A program made the translations under genes and the position numbers. The notes under the pieces are model-generated. The model was not told where the DNA came from and did not search any database. It was given only the letters and a program-made list of their open reading frames with translations. A stretch of 64,000 nucleotides of DNA. It comes from an uncultured Flavobacterium sp. GTDB taxonomy: Bacteria; Bacteroidota; Bacteroidia; Flavobacteriales; Flavobacteriaceae. The stretch covers positions 1-64,000 of the forward strand of contig CALJVL010000012.1 of the NCBI GenBank assembly GCA_937773775.1. The letters are read 5' to 3'. Below are positions 17,970 to 26,459 of the stretch, piece by piece; positions within the stretch are counted from its first letter, which is position 1; each line of letters begins with the position of its first letter.

Positions 17970-19088
17970 ATGAAATTTATAGTATCGAGTTCGTACTTAT
18001 TAAAGCAATTACAGGTTTTAGGTAATGTTATCAACAGCAGTAATACTTTGCCCATTTTGGACAACTTCCTTTTTGAATTAAACAATAATGAATTAACCGT
18101 TTCTGCTTCTGATTTAGAGACAACAATGTCAGCAAGCCTGGCTATAGATTCAACAAGTCAAGGAAGTGTTGCGGTACCTGCAAAATTGCTTTTAGAAATA
18201 CTTAAAACTTTCCCCGAGCAACCGCTAACCTTTACAGTTGAAGAGAATAGTACAATTGAAATTAGTTCCAATTCAGGAAAATATGCTTTAGCTTACGCTC
18301 CTGGTGATGAGTTTCCAAAAGCAGTAAACTTAGAAGAACCGTCTGTAACTTTAGTGCCTGCTGATGTTTTAGCAACAGCTATAAGCAAAACAATTTTTGC
18401 TGCAGGTAATGATGATTTACGTCCCGTAATGTCAGGTGTGTTTTTCCAGTTCTCTCCAGAAGGATTAACTTTTGTAGCAACTGACGCACATAAATTGGTA
18501 AAATATGCCCGTACGGATGTTACAGCATCTCAGGTCGCTGACTTTATCATGCCAAAGAAACCTTTGACTATTTTAAAAAATATCCTTTCTGCTTCAGATG
18601 CAGAGGTAAAAATAGAATACAACGATTCTAACGCTACGTTCTCATTTGACAATTATATTTTGATGTGTCGTTTGATTGACGGGAAATACCCAAATTATGA
18701 GGCGGTTATTCCAAAAGAGAACCCGAATAAACTGATGATAGACCGTTCTCAATTCTTAAGTTCTGTGCGCCGTGTTGCTATTTTTTCTAATAAAACTACA
18801 CACCAAATTCGTTTAAAAATTGCCGGTGCTGAATTGAACGTTTCTGCAGAGGATATCGATTACTCCAATAAAGCGGAAGAAAGATTGACTTGTGATTATC
18901 AAGGCGATGATATGCAAATAGGTTATAACTCACGTTTCCTTACTGAAATGTTAACCAACCTGCAGTCTGATATGATTATGCTTGAAATGTCGCTACCTAA
19001 CAGAGCTGGTATTTTAACTCCTGTTGATGGTCTAGAAGATGGTGAAACAGTTACTATGTTAGTAATGCCAGTAATGCTTAACAGCTAA
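17970..19088 (+). CDS. dnaN: DNA polymerase III subunit beta (sliding clamp)
   Basis: The 372-residue replication clamp that tethers polymerase to DNA. It has the three repeated clamp domains of about 120 residues each. The N-terminus MKFIVSSSYLLKQLQVLGNVI, the central LRPVMSGVFF and the C-terminal LTPVDGLEDGETVTMLVMPVML are all diagnostic. It lies apart from dnaA, as is common in Bacteroidetes, and directly after gldG. The terminator at 19178 ends the transcript. Confidence 0.98.
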   Translation: MKFIVSSSYLLKQLQVLGNVINSSNTLPILDNFLFELNNNELTVSASDLETTMSASLAIDSTSQGSVAVPAKLLLEILKTFPEQPLTFTVEENSTIEISSNSGKYALAYAPGDEFPKAVNLEEPSVTLVPADVLATAISKTIFAAGNDDLRPVMSGVFFQFSPEGLTFVATDAHKLVKYARTDVTASQVADFIMPKKPLTILKNILSASDAEVKIEYNDSNATFSFDNYILMCRLIDGKYPNYEAVIPKENPNKLMIDRSQFLSSVRRVAIFSNKTTHQIRLKIAGAELNVSAEDIDYSNKAEERLTCDYQGDDMQIGYNSRFLTEMLTNLQSDMIMLEMSLPNRAGILTPVDGLEDGETVTMLVMPVMLNS

Positions 19089-19177
19089 GATAGTTTGTAA
19101 TGTTTGATTTTTGATAATCGAATACAAAGCTCAGCCTTTTATGTAAATACGCTATTAACTAAACCATTTATATATTT

Positions 19178-19216
19178 AAAAGAACCGCAATTTCCAATTG
19201 AAATTGCGGTTCTTTT
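19178..19216 (+). terminator. Terminator after dnaN
   Basis: A perfect 17-bp stem, 19178-19194 with 19200-19216, around a 5-base loop. It begins with AAAAGAACCGC and ends in TTCTTTT. It can also stop leftward transcription, but the MutS-like gene is transcribed from the far side and its stop lies at 19263, so this hairpin probably serves both genes. Confidence 0.85.
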
Positions 19217-19262
19217 GCTTTTACTTCAAATTAAGTTTTTCTTGTAAAAAGAAACTCACTTG

Positions 19263-21035
19263 CTAAATCACCCCCATCTTTTTCATCAGGAAAGTGGCGC
19301 TTTTATTTTTACAGATACCGTCGCGAAGTTTATAGTCAAAATTCAATTCGTCATTATGAATTTCAACCTCAAAACATTTATTAGTGAGAACATTTGGATA
19401 TTCATCAGTTGTTAAGCATACTTCTATATCATGAGTAGCTATTGCTCCTATCGCTTTTTTTCCAATCATCTTTTTGACCACCTCGATTGTACCGTTTCTT
19501 TTGTCATCTGAATTTGTTCCTCTCAAAATTTCATCCAGTAAAACAAAAGCTGGGTTCAATTCCAGTTGATCCATAATTTGTTTTAGTCGTTTTACCTCTG
19601 CAAAGAAATACGATTCACTATCTGATAAGGAATCAGATAATCGCATCGAAACTAAAATAGGTAAAGGATGCACGGTAGCCGCGCTAGCACAAACAACAGA
19701 ACCCATTCCAGACAACACCATATTGACACCTAAACTCCGAAGAAAAGTGCTTTTGCCAGACATATTAGAACCCGTCAGAATCATAAATGACTCTGGGTGA
19801 AAACTCACATCATTATCTACTCTAGTATTTGCATTTAATAATGGGTGCCCTAGGTTTGAAAAATCAATCTTGAAATCGGCATTTAATGTCGGAAATACGA
19901 AGGCTGGATTGTTATAAGAAAAATTAGCTAAGCTATTTAACATTTCGAATTCTCCGATAACTTCTAACCATTCTTCTAATGCTGATGCATGCTCTTTCTT
20001 CCATTCGATTAAACCTTTCAAAACATTTAGGTTAAAAAGAAAAGTTCCGTTAAATAATACAGCCGTAACGAAATTTGCAATCGTATCGTTTTTAGAAAAC
20101 AAGGCTGACAATTGTTTCAGATGAATACTCGCGTTGGCTGTTTTGAATTTCAGTTTTTGCTGCAAAAATATTAATTTTGAAGATTCAAAATTTTCTTCTT
20201 CAATTTTACTAAGCAGCAAGCCGTAATTACCAATAACTTTATCAATGTTAGTAGAGTTTGCTATTTCTATTTTGATTCGCTTTAGAAGCGTCCCCAAAAC
20301 TATTAGATTAAAAACAAATAAATAAGACAAACAGTTAACTAAAATAAGACTTGAACTAAAGAGATAGCTTAGAAAAAGCAATACAAATAAACAAGGACTA
20401 GCGTAAGAGATAAAAATACTCCATTTGGGCAACGACGCACTATTGTATCGGCTCCATTTTAATAATGCTTCGTAACTCGATTTAGTATCATTAGTGATTT
20501 TTGCCAAAGCCAAAAATTCGAGCCGCCATTCCAACTTTGCCGAAAGCTCTTTTACGGCAACTTGATTGTCTAAAATATCTTCGGAAGCGGACAAAACAAG
20601 TAATTGCTTTGCCATCGTTTTCTTTCCAATAAAAGTAGCCGTCCTGTTTAGACTTTGAAATAATGAATATTCTCCAAAAATATCTAGGTCATAAGCGTAA
20701 GGATGATGGAAATCATTAAATTCGATTCCGTTTTCAAAGGGTATTGAATTTTTATCTAAAAACGCAATCTCATCTTCATTGATTTTTACTAATGCCTCTT
20801 TTATTTTCCTTTTAAACAATAATTTGGAATGGAATTGCATTAAAAATATAAATCCCATAAAAAGGAAAGCGGCGAGTATTAAGAATATTGTTTCGTTTCC
20901 CTTCATATAAAAGTAAAGGGAGCCCAGAAAAAGCAAAATGCTTATCAGTCTTAAGAAACTGACACTATTGTATTTTTTATTGATTTTATTCAACTGTTCC
21001 GAATAACTTTTGGCCTTAGCGCTGTATATTTCCAT
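19263..21035 (-). CDS. MutS-family ATPase with N-terminal membrane segments
   Basis: A 590-residue relative of DNA mismatch repair MutS that lacks the mismatch-binding domain. Two hydrophobic helices lie near 27-62 and two more near 205-245. A MutS lever/clamp-like region follows, then the ATPase domain: Walker A TGSNMSGKST with Lys428, FFAEVKRLKQI, Walker B FVLLDEILRGTN and the IATHD switch. The membrane-anchored MutS-like type is widespread in Bacteroidetes and has no established role in mismatch repair. The gene is intact. The function remains open; an SMR or homologous-recombination role is only a guess. Confidence 0.88.
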   Translation of the reverse strand: MEIYSAKAKSYSEQLNKINKKYNSVSFLRLISILLFLGSLYFYMKGNETIFLILAAFLFMGFIFLMQFHSKLLFKRKIKEALVKINEDEIAFLDKNSIPFENGIEFNDFHHPYAYDLDIFGEYSLFQSLNRTATFIGKKTMAKQLLVLSASEDILDNQVAVKELSAKLEWRLEFLALAKITNDTKSSYEALLKWSRYNSASLPKWSIFISYASPCLFVLLFLSYLFSSSLILVNCLSYLFVFNLIVLGTLLKRIKIEIANSTNIDKVIGNYGLLLSKIEEENFESSKLIFLQQKLKFKTANASIHLKQLSALFSKNDTIANFVTAVLFNGTFLFNLNVLKGLIEWKKEHASALEEWLEVIGEFEMLNSLANFSYNNPAFVFPTLNADFKIDFSNLGHPLLNANTRVDNDVSFHPESFMILTGSNMSGKSTFLRSLGVNMVLSGMGSVVCASAATVHPLPILVSMRLSDSLSDSESYFFAEVKRLKQIMDQLELNPAFVLLDEILRGTNSDDKRNGTIEVVKKMIGKKAIGAIATHDIEVCLTTDEYPNVLTNKCFEVEIHNDELNFDYKLRDGICKNKSATFLMKKMGVI

Positions 21036-21127
21036 ATCCTGATTTAATGAAATACAAATATAGCGTTAGACAAATAAATAAGCTATTAGAATAAGCAGTA
21101 TAATTTTCTGATAAAACTCAAAATAAA

Positions 21128-21961
21128 TTAATCGATGGGAATGGCTAAAATCGGCACATCAAAATTATTAGCAAATTTCTTTGTCAAACTGGGATGGAAT
21201 ATTCCCTCGAAAAAGCTTCTTTTATAAGTAAGCATTGTTAAAACATCGATTTCTTGATATAAGATAAAATCTAAAATGGTTTCTTTAATCTCGTCAGTAG
21301 AAATCACAAAAAACTCAATTGGTTCATCTTCAAAATCTTTCTCCCATTTTTTAACGATATCTTTGTTAACGTCAGATGTATCCGTTTTCACATAGAGACA
21401 TTTGATGTCCGCACCGGCCAATTTTGCTATTTCCAATACTTTTTTCAAGGCTTTTTTATCTTTAGATCGAAATCTAGTGGTAAAACCAATTCTTTTTGTT
21501 TTTTTGAACTTTGCTTCAAGCGGAATACATAAAAGTGGTACTGCAACATCTGTAAGAACTGCTCCCGTATTAGTGCCGGAAAAAAAAGCAGACCAACCCG
21601 AAGCTCCTTCTGTTCCCATGACAACGTAATCTATCTTGTCCTCCTTGATTGCCTTGTTAATATTAAAAATCAAATTACCATCCATAAGTCGATGTGTCAT
21701 TTTGATTTTCTGCAAATTATGTTTCTCAGCAATAGCTCTAAGTTTAGGAATTTCATCTTTAAACATATCAAATTGCGACAACTCGACAGATTCATAGATG
21801 ACCAAATAATTTTCCGGAAAAAACTGATTGTCGAATACAGGAAGTTCAAATGTATGCAACAAAACAAGCTCTCCTTGAACTATTTTTGCAAATTCTAAAG
21901 CATGTACAAATGCGTTATTAGCCACTTCGGAAAAATCGGTTGGGAATAATATTCTTTTCAT
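21128..21961 (-). CDS. Universal stress protein, tandem UspA domains
   Basis: A 277-residue cytosolic protein with two Usp domains. The first begins MKRILFPTDFSEVANNAF and carries the nucleotide-binding signature GTEGASGWSAFFSGTNTGAVL (about 117-137). The second, degenerate domain ends in FDVPILAIPID. The role is stress survival or signalling, probably with ATP binding via the G-x2-G-x9-G(S/T) loop. A remnant of a second usp gene lies just upstream at 22107-22217, so the locus was once a tandem pair. Confidence 0.93.
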   Translation of the reverse strand: MKRILFPTDFSEVANNAFVHALEFAKIVQGELVLLHTFELPVFDNQFFPENYLVIYESVELSQFDMFKDEIPKLRAIAEKHNLQKIKMTHRLMDGNLIFNINKAIKEDKIDYVVMGTEGASGWSAFFSGTNTGAVLTDVAVPLLCIPLEAKFKKTKRIGFTTRFRSKDKKALKKVLEIAKLAGADIKCLYVKTDTSDVNKDIVKKWEKDFEDEPIEFFVISTDEIKETILDFILYQEIDVLTMLTYKRSFFEGIFHPSLTKKFANNFDVPILAIPID

Positions 21962-22106
21962 CTTACAAAAGTTTTAGTGATACATTAACAAGCAGATCAT
22001 TAAATTTACGCTATTAAAACGATAATTATTAACTTAATACACATTATTTGTTCTGTTGAAATAGTTGTTTTTTTTAAAAAATCAAGTCTTTTATTCTATC
22101 TTAACG

Positions 22107-22217
22107 TCAATCGCTTTGAATAGCTAAAATCGGAATGTCTATATCATGTTGCGATTTCTCACCATAGCTGGTTACAAATAAGCCTTCAAAAAATCCCTTT
22201 CTGCGTAAGTGTAGCTA
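22107..22217 (-). pseudogene. C-terminal remnant of a second universal stress protein gene
   Basis: Reading leftwards, the last ~30 codons translate to KGFFEGLFVTSYGEKSQHDI followed by DIPILAIQSD and a TGA stop (22107-22109). This aligns with the C-terminus of the intact neighbour (RSFFEGIF...FDVPILAIPID). The few codons before it (ATLTQKG) are in another frame, so there is a frameshift near 22195-22201, and the rest of the gene is missing. A true start is absent. Confidence 0.75.
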
Positions 22218-22313
22218 AAATATAAAAAAACCAGAACGATCCGAGCTTAAAATTTATTTTTTTGATATTAAAAAAGGGCCTCTTTTAAAAAATAGATACT
22301 TCTTGAGATTCAC

Positions 22314-22321
22314 TACCTTTG
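22314..22321 (+). promoter_or_regulatory. Probable -7 box of mnmE
   Basis: TACCTTTG, a full TAnnTTTG match, lies 18 bp ahead of the mnmE start codon, giving a very short leader. The -33 TTG is not evident; a TTTT lies at about the right spacing. Confidence 0.45.
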
Positions 22322-22338
22322 CAGCTTAGAATAAAAAT

Positions 22339-23739
22339 ATGTTATATAACGATTCAATAGTAGCATTGGCTACACCTTCAGGAGCGGGAGCCATAGCGGT
22401 AATCAGAATTTCCGGAAACGAAGCAATTACCATCGGCAACAGCGTTTTTAAGTCCATTAAAAACAAAGATTTATTAAAGCAAAAAACGCATACTTTACAT
22501 CTAGGCCATATTATGGATGATACCAAAACCCTAGATGAAGTACTGGTTTCCATTTTCAAAGGACCTAATTCCTATACGGGCGAAAACACAATCGAAATAT
22601 CCTGTCACGGCTCAACCTATATTCAGCAACAAATAATTCAGTTATTACTTCGCAAAGGATGCCGTATGGCCGATCCCGGTGAATTCACACTAAGGGCTTT
22701 CCTTAACGGAAAACTCGATTTATCGCAGGCGGAAGCGGTTGCCGATTTAATTTCCTCCGACAATGAAGCCTCGCACCAAATTGCCATGCAACAAATGCGT
22801 GGTGGTTTCTCGAATGAGATAGCCAAATTGCGTGAAGAATTATTGAATTTCGCCTCACTTATCGAATTGGAACTAGACTTTGCGGAAGAAGATGTCGAAT
22901 TTGCCGACCGTACACAATTTCATGAATTACTAAACCGAATCGAGTTTGTACTCAAACGACTTATCGATTCCTTCGCTATAGGAAACGTAATTAAAAACGG
23001 TATTCCTGTGGCTATTGTAGGTGAACCCAATGTGGGGAAATCTACCTTATTGAATGCGCTATTAAATGAAGAACGAGCCATCGTTTCAGAAGTTGCTGGA
23101 ACTACGCGCGATACGATAGAAGATGAATTGGTTATAGGAGGCATTGGTTTTAGATTCATTGATACGGCGGGAATTCGCGAAACTAAGGATATAGTGGAAA
23201 GTATTGGTATCAAAAAAACTTTCGAGAAAATAGAACAAGCACAACTAGTTATCTACCTAATGGATAGCTTAAAGTTTCAGGTTTCAGGATCGGAATCCAT
23301 AATTGAAATTGAAAAAATTAAAAACAAATATCCGCTAAAACAAATTTTGATTGTTGCCAATAAAATCGACCAATTAAAGACAGATGAACTAGAATTACTT
23401 CAACAAGAACTTGAAACTTTAAACTTGAAACAATTATTTTTGAGTGCCAAAGAAAACATCGGGGTCGAAGAACTGAAGGACCAACTACTTTCCTTTGTAA
23501 ATACCGGAGCCTTGCGCAACAACGAGACAATAGTCACAAATACGAGACATTACGACTCACTGTTAAAAGCTCTAGACGAAATCCAGAAAGTAAAATACGG
23601 ACTGGAAACGGAGCTCTCGAGCGACCTGATGGCCATCGACATCAAGGAAGCTTTATATCACTTCGGCACGATTACTGGACAAGTCACAAATGACGAATTG
23701 CTAGGTAACATATTTGCAAACTTCTGTATCGGTAAATAA
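22339..23739 (+). CDS. mnmE: tRNA modification GTPase MnmE
   Basis: Works with MnmG to add the carboxymethylaminomethyl group to U34 of certain tRNAs. The 466-residue protein has an N-terminal tetrahydrofolate-binding domain (DSIVALATPSGAGAIAVIRIS), a helical domain split by the G domain, and the GTPase core with G1 GEPNVGKS at 228-235, G3 DTAG and G4 NKID. The C-terminus is the invariant FCIGK with the essential Cys. The length is normal and all motifs are intact. Confidence 0.98.
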   Translation: MLYNDSIVALATPSGAGAIAVIRISGNEAITIGNSVFKSIKNKDLLKQKTHTLHLGHIMDDTKTLDEVLVSIFKGPNSYTGENTIEISCHGSTYIQQQIIQLLLRKGCRMADPGEFTLRAFLNGKLDLSQAEAVADLISSDNEASHQIAMQQMRGGFSNEIAKLREELLNFASLIELELDFAEEDVEFADRTQFHELLNRIEFVLKRLIDSFAIGNVIKNGIPVAIVGEPNVGKSTLLNALLNEERAIVSEVAGTTRDTIEDELVIGGIGFRFIDTAGIRETKDIVESIGIKKTFEKIEQAQLVIYLMDSLKFQVSGSESIIEIEKIKNKYPLKQILIVANKIDQLKTDELELLQQELETLNLKQLFLSAKENIGVEELKDQLLSFVNTGALRNNETIVTNTRHYDSLLKALDEIQKVKYGLETELSSDLMAIDIKEALYHFGTITGQVTNDELLGNIFANFCIGK

Positions 23740-23877
23740 AAGTAATCTATGATACAGGGTACAAAATTGGTCACGACCCACATGGTTGGTGCTGCTATTT
23801 CGAATTATGATCGCTCAATCGTATTATGAAGTTAATCGCTTGTAATTGCTGTAAACTAAATAATCTTATTCTAAATC

Positions 23878-23910
23878 AAATCCGTTTTACGAAAATGAAA
23901 CGGATTTTTT
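23878..23910 (+). terminator. Terminator after mnmE
   Basis: AAATCCGTTT (23878-23887) pairs with AAACGGATTT (23898-23907) and is followed by further Ts. It lies 139 bp past the mnmE stop and just before the leftward hsdR fragment. Confidence 0.75.
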
Positions 23911-23930
23911 GGTAGAACAATTCGAGGGTT

Positions 23931-24230
23931 TTATTGGGTCACTTCATTTACATCAGACATACGGGACAGCATCATAATAGGATCTATAGCTGTTTTGTAA
24001 ACCTCGGTTTTGTCTGTTTTGGCTTTCTCAAACACTGTGCCTTTGGCTAAATGATTGAGTATGGCATCAAACTCTTTGGCAGTAAAAGTAGTTTTGTTCA
24101 AAAGAGCCAATTGACTTTGTAAGATCCCAACCAAAGCGGCATCATCCTGTATAGTAGCGGACGCATAACTTAAATCCCGCAATTGCTTGATTAAGTTGTT
24201 TCCTAATAGGGCTTCAGATTGGTGGCTCAT
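23931..24230 (-). CDS. Truncated type I restriction enzyme subunit R, N-terminal fragment
   Basis: The first ~70 of 99 residues (MSHQSEALLGNNLIKQLRDL..., AKEFDAILNHLAKGTVFEKAK) match the N-terminus of HsdR proteins, which are normally ~900-1050 residues with nuclease and helicase domains. After VFEKAKT the sequence departs into TDKTEVYKTAIDPIMMLSRM and stops, so nuclease and motor domains are absent. The ORF starts one base after the fic stop codon and was presumably part of the same hsd operon. It is a remnant of a restriction system and should have no cleavage activity. Confidence 0.75.
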   Translation of the reverse strand: MSHQSEALLGNNLIKQLRDLSYASATIQDDAALVGILQSQLALLNKTTFTAKEFDAILNHLAKGTVFEKAKTDKTEVYKTAIDPIMMLSRMSDVNEVTQ

Positions 24231-24231
24231 G

Positions 24232-25761
24232 TTATTCTGCTATAAAAATTTCTTGATACTTATTTTCTATGTCGTTAACTTCCGATTCTTTTAAATCTAA
24301 AAATTCTTTTTTTAAGGCCCGTTTTGATAATGCGCCGTTTCCTTGTTCTAAAAACCGAACCAATAACGCTACCATCGTATCGGGCATTTCATACGTATTG
24401 TCTAAGTATCTTTTAAACGCATCATAATTTTGAAGAAAAGTTACCTCATTAGGAATGACTCTATCTAAAGTGTCTTCTACACAATCATATAAAAATTCGG
24501 CTTGTTTTGTTGCGTCAAAATAGCGGTAAAAGTCTACAGTTCCATTTAAAACTTCCACATTATGATCCAGTGTTTCTTTCCATTGAATGTGATCTAATAA
24601 AGAATGAGAATAGGATTCTAAAACTGTTTTATAATCGTTTATATGATCTAAAATAGATGCCGAAACAGGAAAAATAACGCCTTGTTTTGTAAATTCTTTT
24701 TTGGCTAGAACATGATGGATGATGTACCGATGTAAACGCCCATTACCATCTACAAAGGGATGAATGAATACAAAACCAAAAGCTATGGCAGCAGCAGCCA
24801 AAACGGCATCATAAATAGGATCTTGCATGATTGCATTTGCAGTAAGCAAGCCATGCATTAAGGGTTCAATATCTTTTGCTGTTGCCGAAATATGATCTGG
24901 AATAGGTGCTCCTGTAGCTCTGTCGTGTTCTCCAACAAAGCCTGCTTTCTTGCGCAGTCCCATTTCCGTAAATCGGCTATTTTCAATTACAATTTGTTGC
25001 AATCGTTCTAATTCTTCTAGGCTCAACGCCGCACCTCCTGCTTGACCAATGGCTTTCCCCCAGCGCATGGCTCTATTGTTTCCTGGATTTTCATTTTCAA
25101 TAGTAAAAGAGGCCCTGGAGTCTTTTAACAATAAAAAAGAAGAGGCTCTTTGCACTACATCCTTATGAATATTGTTTAAATAAATGTCTTTTTTATTGGA
25201 AAGAGCCGCATTAATCTTCGCTTCTAATTTTTCTGTCTTAAAGATTAAAGGGCAAAAATCTACCGTTCCAGGAAGGTTGTTTGTTATTTTATGACGGACT
25301 GATTTTATGCCTGTAACACTATATTGCACTTTTTCATCCAGTAGTGGAACGTAATTTTTAATCGCTAAATCAGCAATAGGAAGTTCTGTTTGAAGTAACC
25401 ATTCGCATAAAAACCAAATTTTTCTACTGTATTGGCCTGTTGGTTCTATTTGAAGTAAGCTCATTACCTCTTCTTCTGAAATTTTTTGAAATAGCGTTTT
25501 AAAAAACAACAAATTAACACCTTCATATTTTAGAGCAAATACAAGTTGATGAAATAGTGTTTCTTTTGGTTGGTGTCTTGGTGTGTATACTAACCAGTTT
25601 TCTGTGCTGTACTGCTTGTGCTTTTTACTGATGATTGCTAGTGCATGTGGTATGGGCAATTGTAGCTGCATCGCATCTATAATAGCGCCATAACCCACTA
25701 ATGTGCCAGGCTCTGGAGTTGTTATGCCATTAAATACCGTTATATCTTTAGAAAATTGCAT
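24232..25761 (-). CDS. Fic family protein (putative AMP transferase), class II
   Basis: A 509-residue Fic-domain protein that would transfer AMP from ATP to a hydroxyl on a target protein. The catalytic motif is HPFVDGNGRLHR with His334, intact. An inhibitory-helix motif S218FTIEN (S/T-x3-E-G/N) lies N-terminal to the Fic core, marking a self-inhibited class II protein. The C-terminal ~60 residues resemble a winged helix (NGALSKRALKKEFLDL), suggesting DNA binding and autoregulation. Such genes often sit inside type I restriction loci in Bacteroidetes, and an hsdR fragment follows immediately. A repeat array lies upstream of the start. Confidence 0.88.
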   Translation of the reverse strand: MQFSKDITVFNGITTPEPGTLVGYGAIIDAMQLQLPIPHALAIISKKHKQYSTENWLVYTPRHQPKETLFHQLVFALKYEGVNLLFFKTLFQKISEEEVMSLLQIEPTGQYSRKIWFLCEWLLQTELPIADLAIKNYVPLLDEKVQYSVTGIKSVRHKITNNLPGTVDFCPLIFKTEKLEAKINAALSNKKDIYLNNIHKDVVQRASSFLLLKDSRASFTIENENPGNNRAMRWGKAIGQAGGAALSLEELERLQQIVIENSRFTEMGLRKKAGFVGEHDRATGAPIPDHISATAKDIEPLMHGLLTANAIMQDPIYDAVLAAAAIAFGFVFIHPFVDGNGRLHRYIIHHVLAKKEFTKQGVIFPVSASILDHINDYKTVLESYSHSLLDHIQWKETLDHNVEVLNGTVDFYRYFDATKQAEFLYDCVEDTLDRVIPNEVTFLQNYDAFKRYLDNTYEMPDTMVALLVRFLEQGNGALSKRALKKEFLDLKESEVNDIENKYQEIFIAE

Positions 25762-25790
25762 TTTATGTTTGTTTAAATTCTATCAAATAT

Positions 25791-25928
25791 ATGAAAAATA
25801 GGTTTTGTTTGTGAAAAATAGGTTTTAAATAATTATTTTGTGAAAAACAGGTTTTACTTGTAAAAACGCATACGATAACTAGATGAAAAACAAGTTTTAA
25901 TACCTGCTTATTGTGAAAAACAGGTTTT
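25791..25928. repeat. Five-copy 16-bp iterated repeat upstream of fic
   Basis: Copies of (g/a)TGAAAAA(T/C)A(G/A)GTTTT lie at 25791-25806, 25811-25826, 25840-25855, 25883-25898 and 25913-25928, all in the same orientation. Start-to-start distances are 20, 29, 43 and 30 bp, mostly close to whole helical turns. They occupy 30-167 bp upstream of the fic start. Operator sites for the Fic protein's C-terminal winged helix are the simplest explanation. Confidence 0.7.
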
Positions 25929-26059
25929 AATTAAAAATAGCTGCTACCACTTTACACAAACAGTTGCTGTAACAAGCTCCTTATTGTCTGAACCAGGATT
26001 GACTTGATTTTCTTGATTACTAAATACGAAATCCTTTTTTTCCTTCTAATCCTTTTCAA

Positions 26060-26218
26060 TCACGGTTTAAGACTATTATTATGCACTCTTTTAAATTGAA
26101 GACTTTTTGCACCAAAGTTAATTAACAACCCAATTTCGACATTATACGCTTCCAAATAATTAATGGCTTGCGCCAAATAAACACCTTCCATTTGTATTAA
26201 CGCCTTTAGCTCCACCAT
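26060..26218 (-). pseudogene. GxxExxY family protein, C-terminal fragment
   Basis: The frame encodes 52 residues beginning MVELKALIQMEGVYLAQAIN and containing IGLLINFGAKSLQFKR, the C-terminal half of GxxExxY proteins (usually ~125 residues). The N-terminal half with the GxxExxY motif is absent upstream. These genes are common neighbours of type I restriction operons in Bacteroidetes, which fits the fic and hsdR fragments next to it. The ATG at 26218 is probably an internal Met of the ancestor. Confidence 0.75.
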
Positions 26219-26245
26219 AATGCACTTTTCTAAAAAAGATACAAT

Positions 26246-26291
26246 CCTATCCTAAATAAATTTTAAGCACATGAAATTTATTTAGGACAGG
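26246..26291. repeat. Long imperfect inverted repeat at the break of the GxxExxY gene
   Basis: CCTAAATAAATTT (26251-26263) is perfectly complementary to AAATTTATTTAGG (26274-26286) around a 10-base loop. Complementarity extends outwards with one mismatch (CCTaT / AcAGG). It lies exactly where the truncated GxxExxY gene loses homology, so it may be a mobile-element end, a small MITE or a deletion scar. Confidence 0.5.
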
Positions 26292-26459
26292 GTTGGATAG
26301 TTAAAAACTTTGGAATGATGTTGCATAAGTATATTTTTAATAAAAAATACAACAAAATACATAAGCGAATATGCTTAAATTTGTAAAAAATAAATACAAC
26401 AAGTCAACTTTTACAAATTCTTTAAAACGGGTTGTTAATGAGTGCAAATAAAATTAAAA

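Noticed and set aside
25791..25928. Repeat array as a CRISPR
   Set aside because: Repeats are only 16 bp and spacers are irregular (4-27 bp), with no cas genes nearby.
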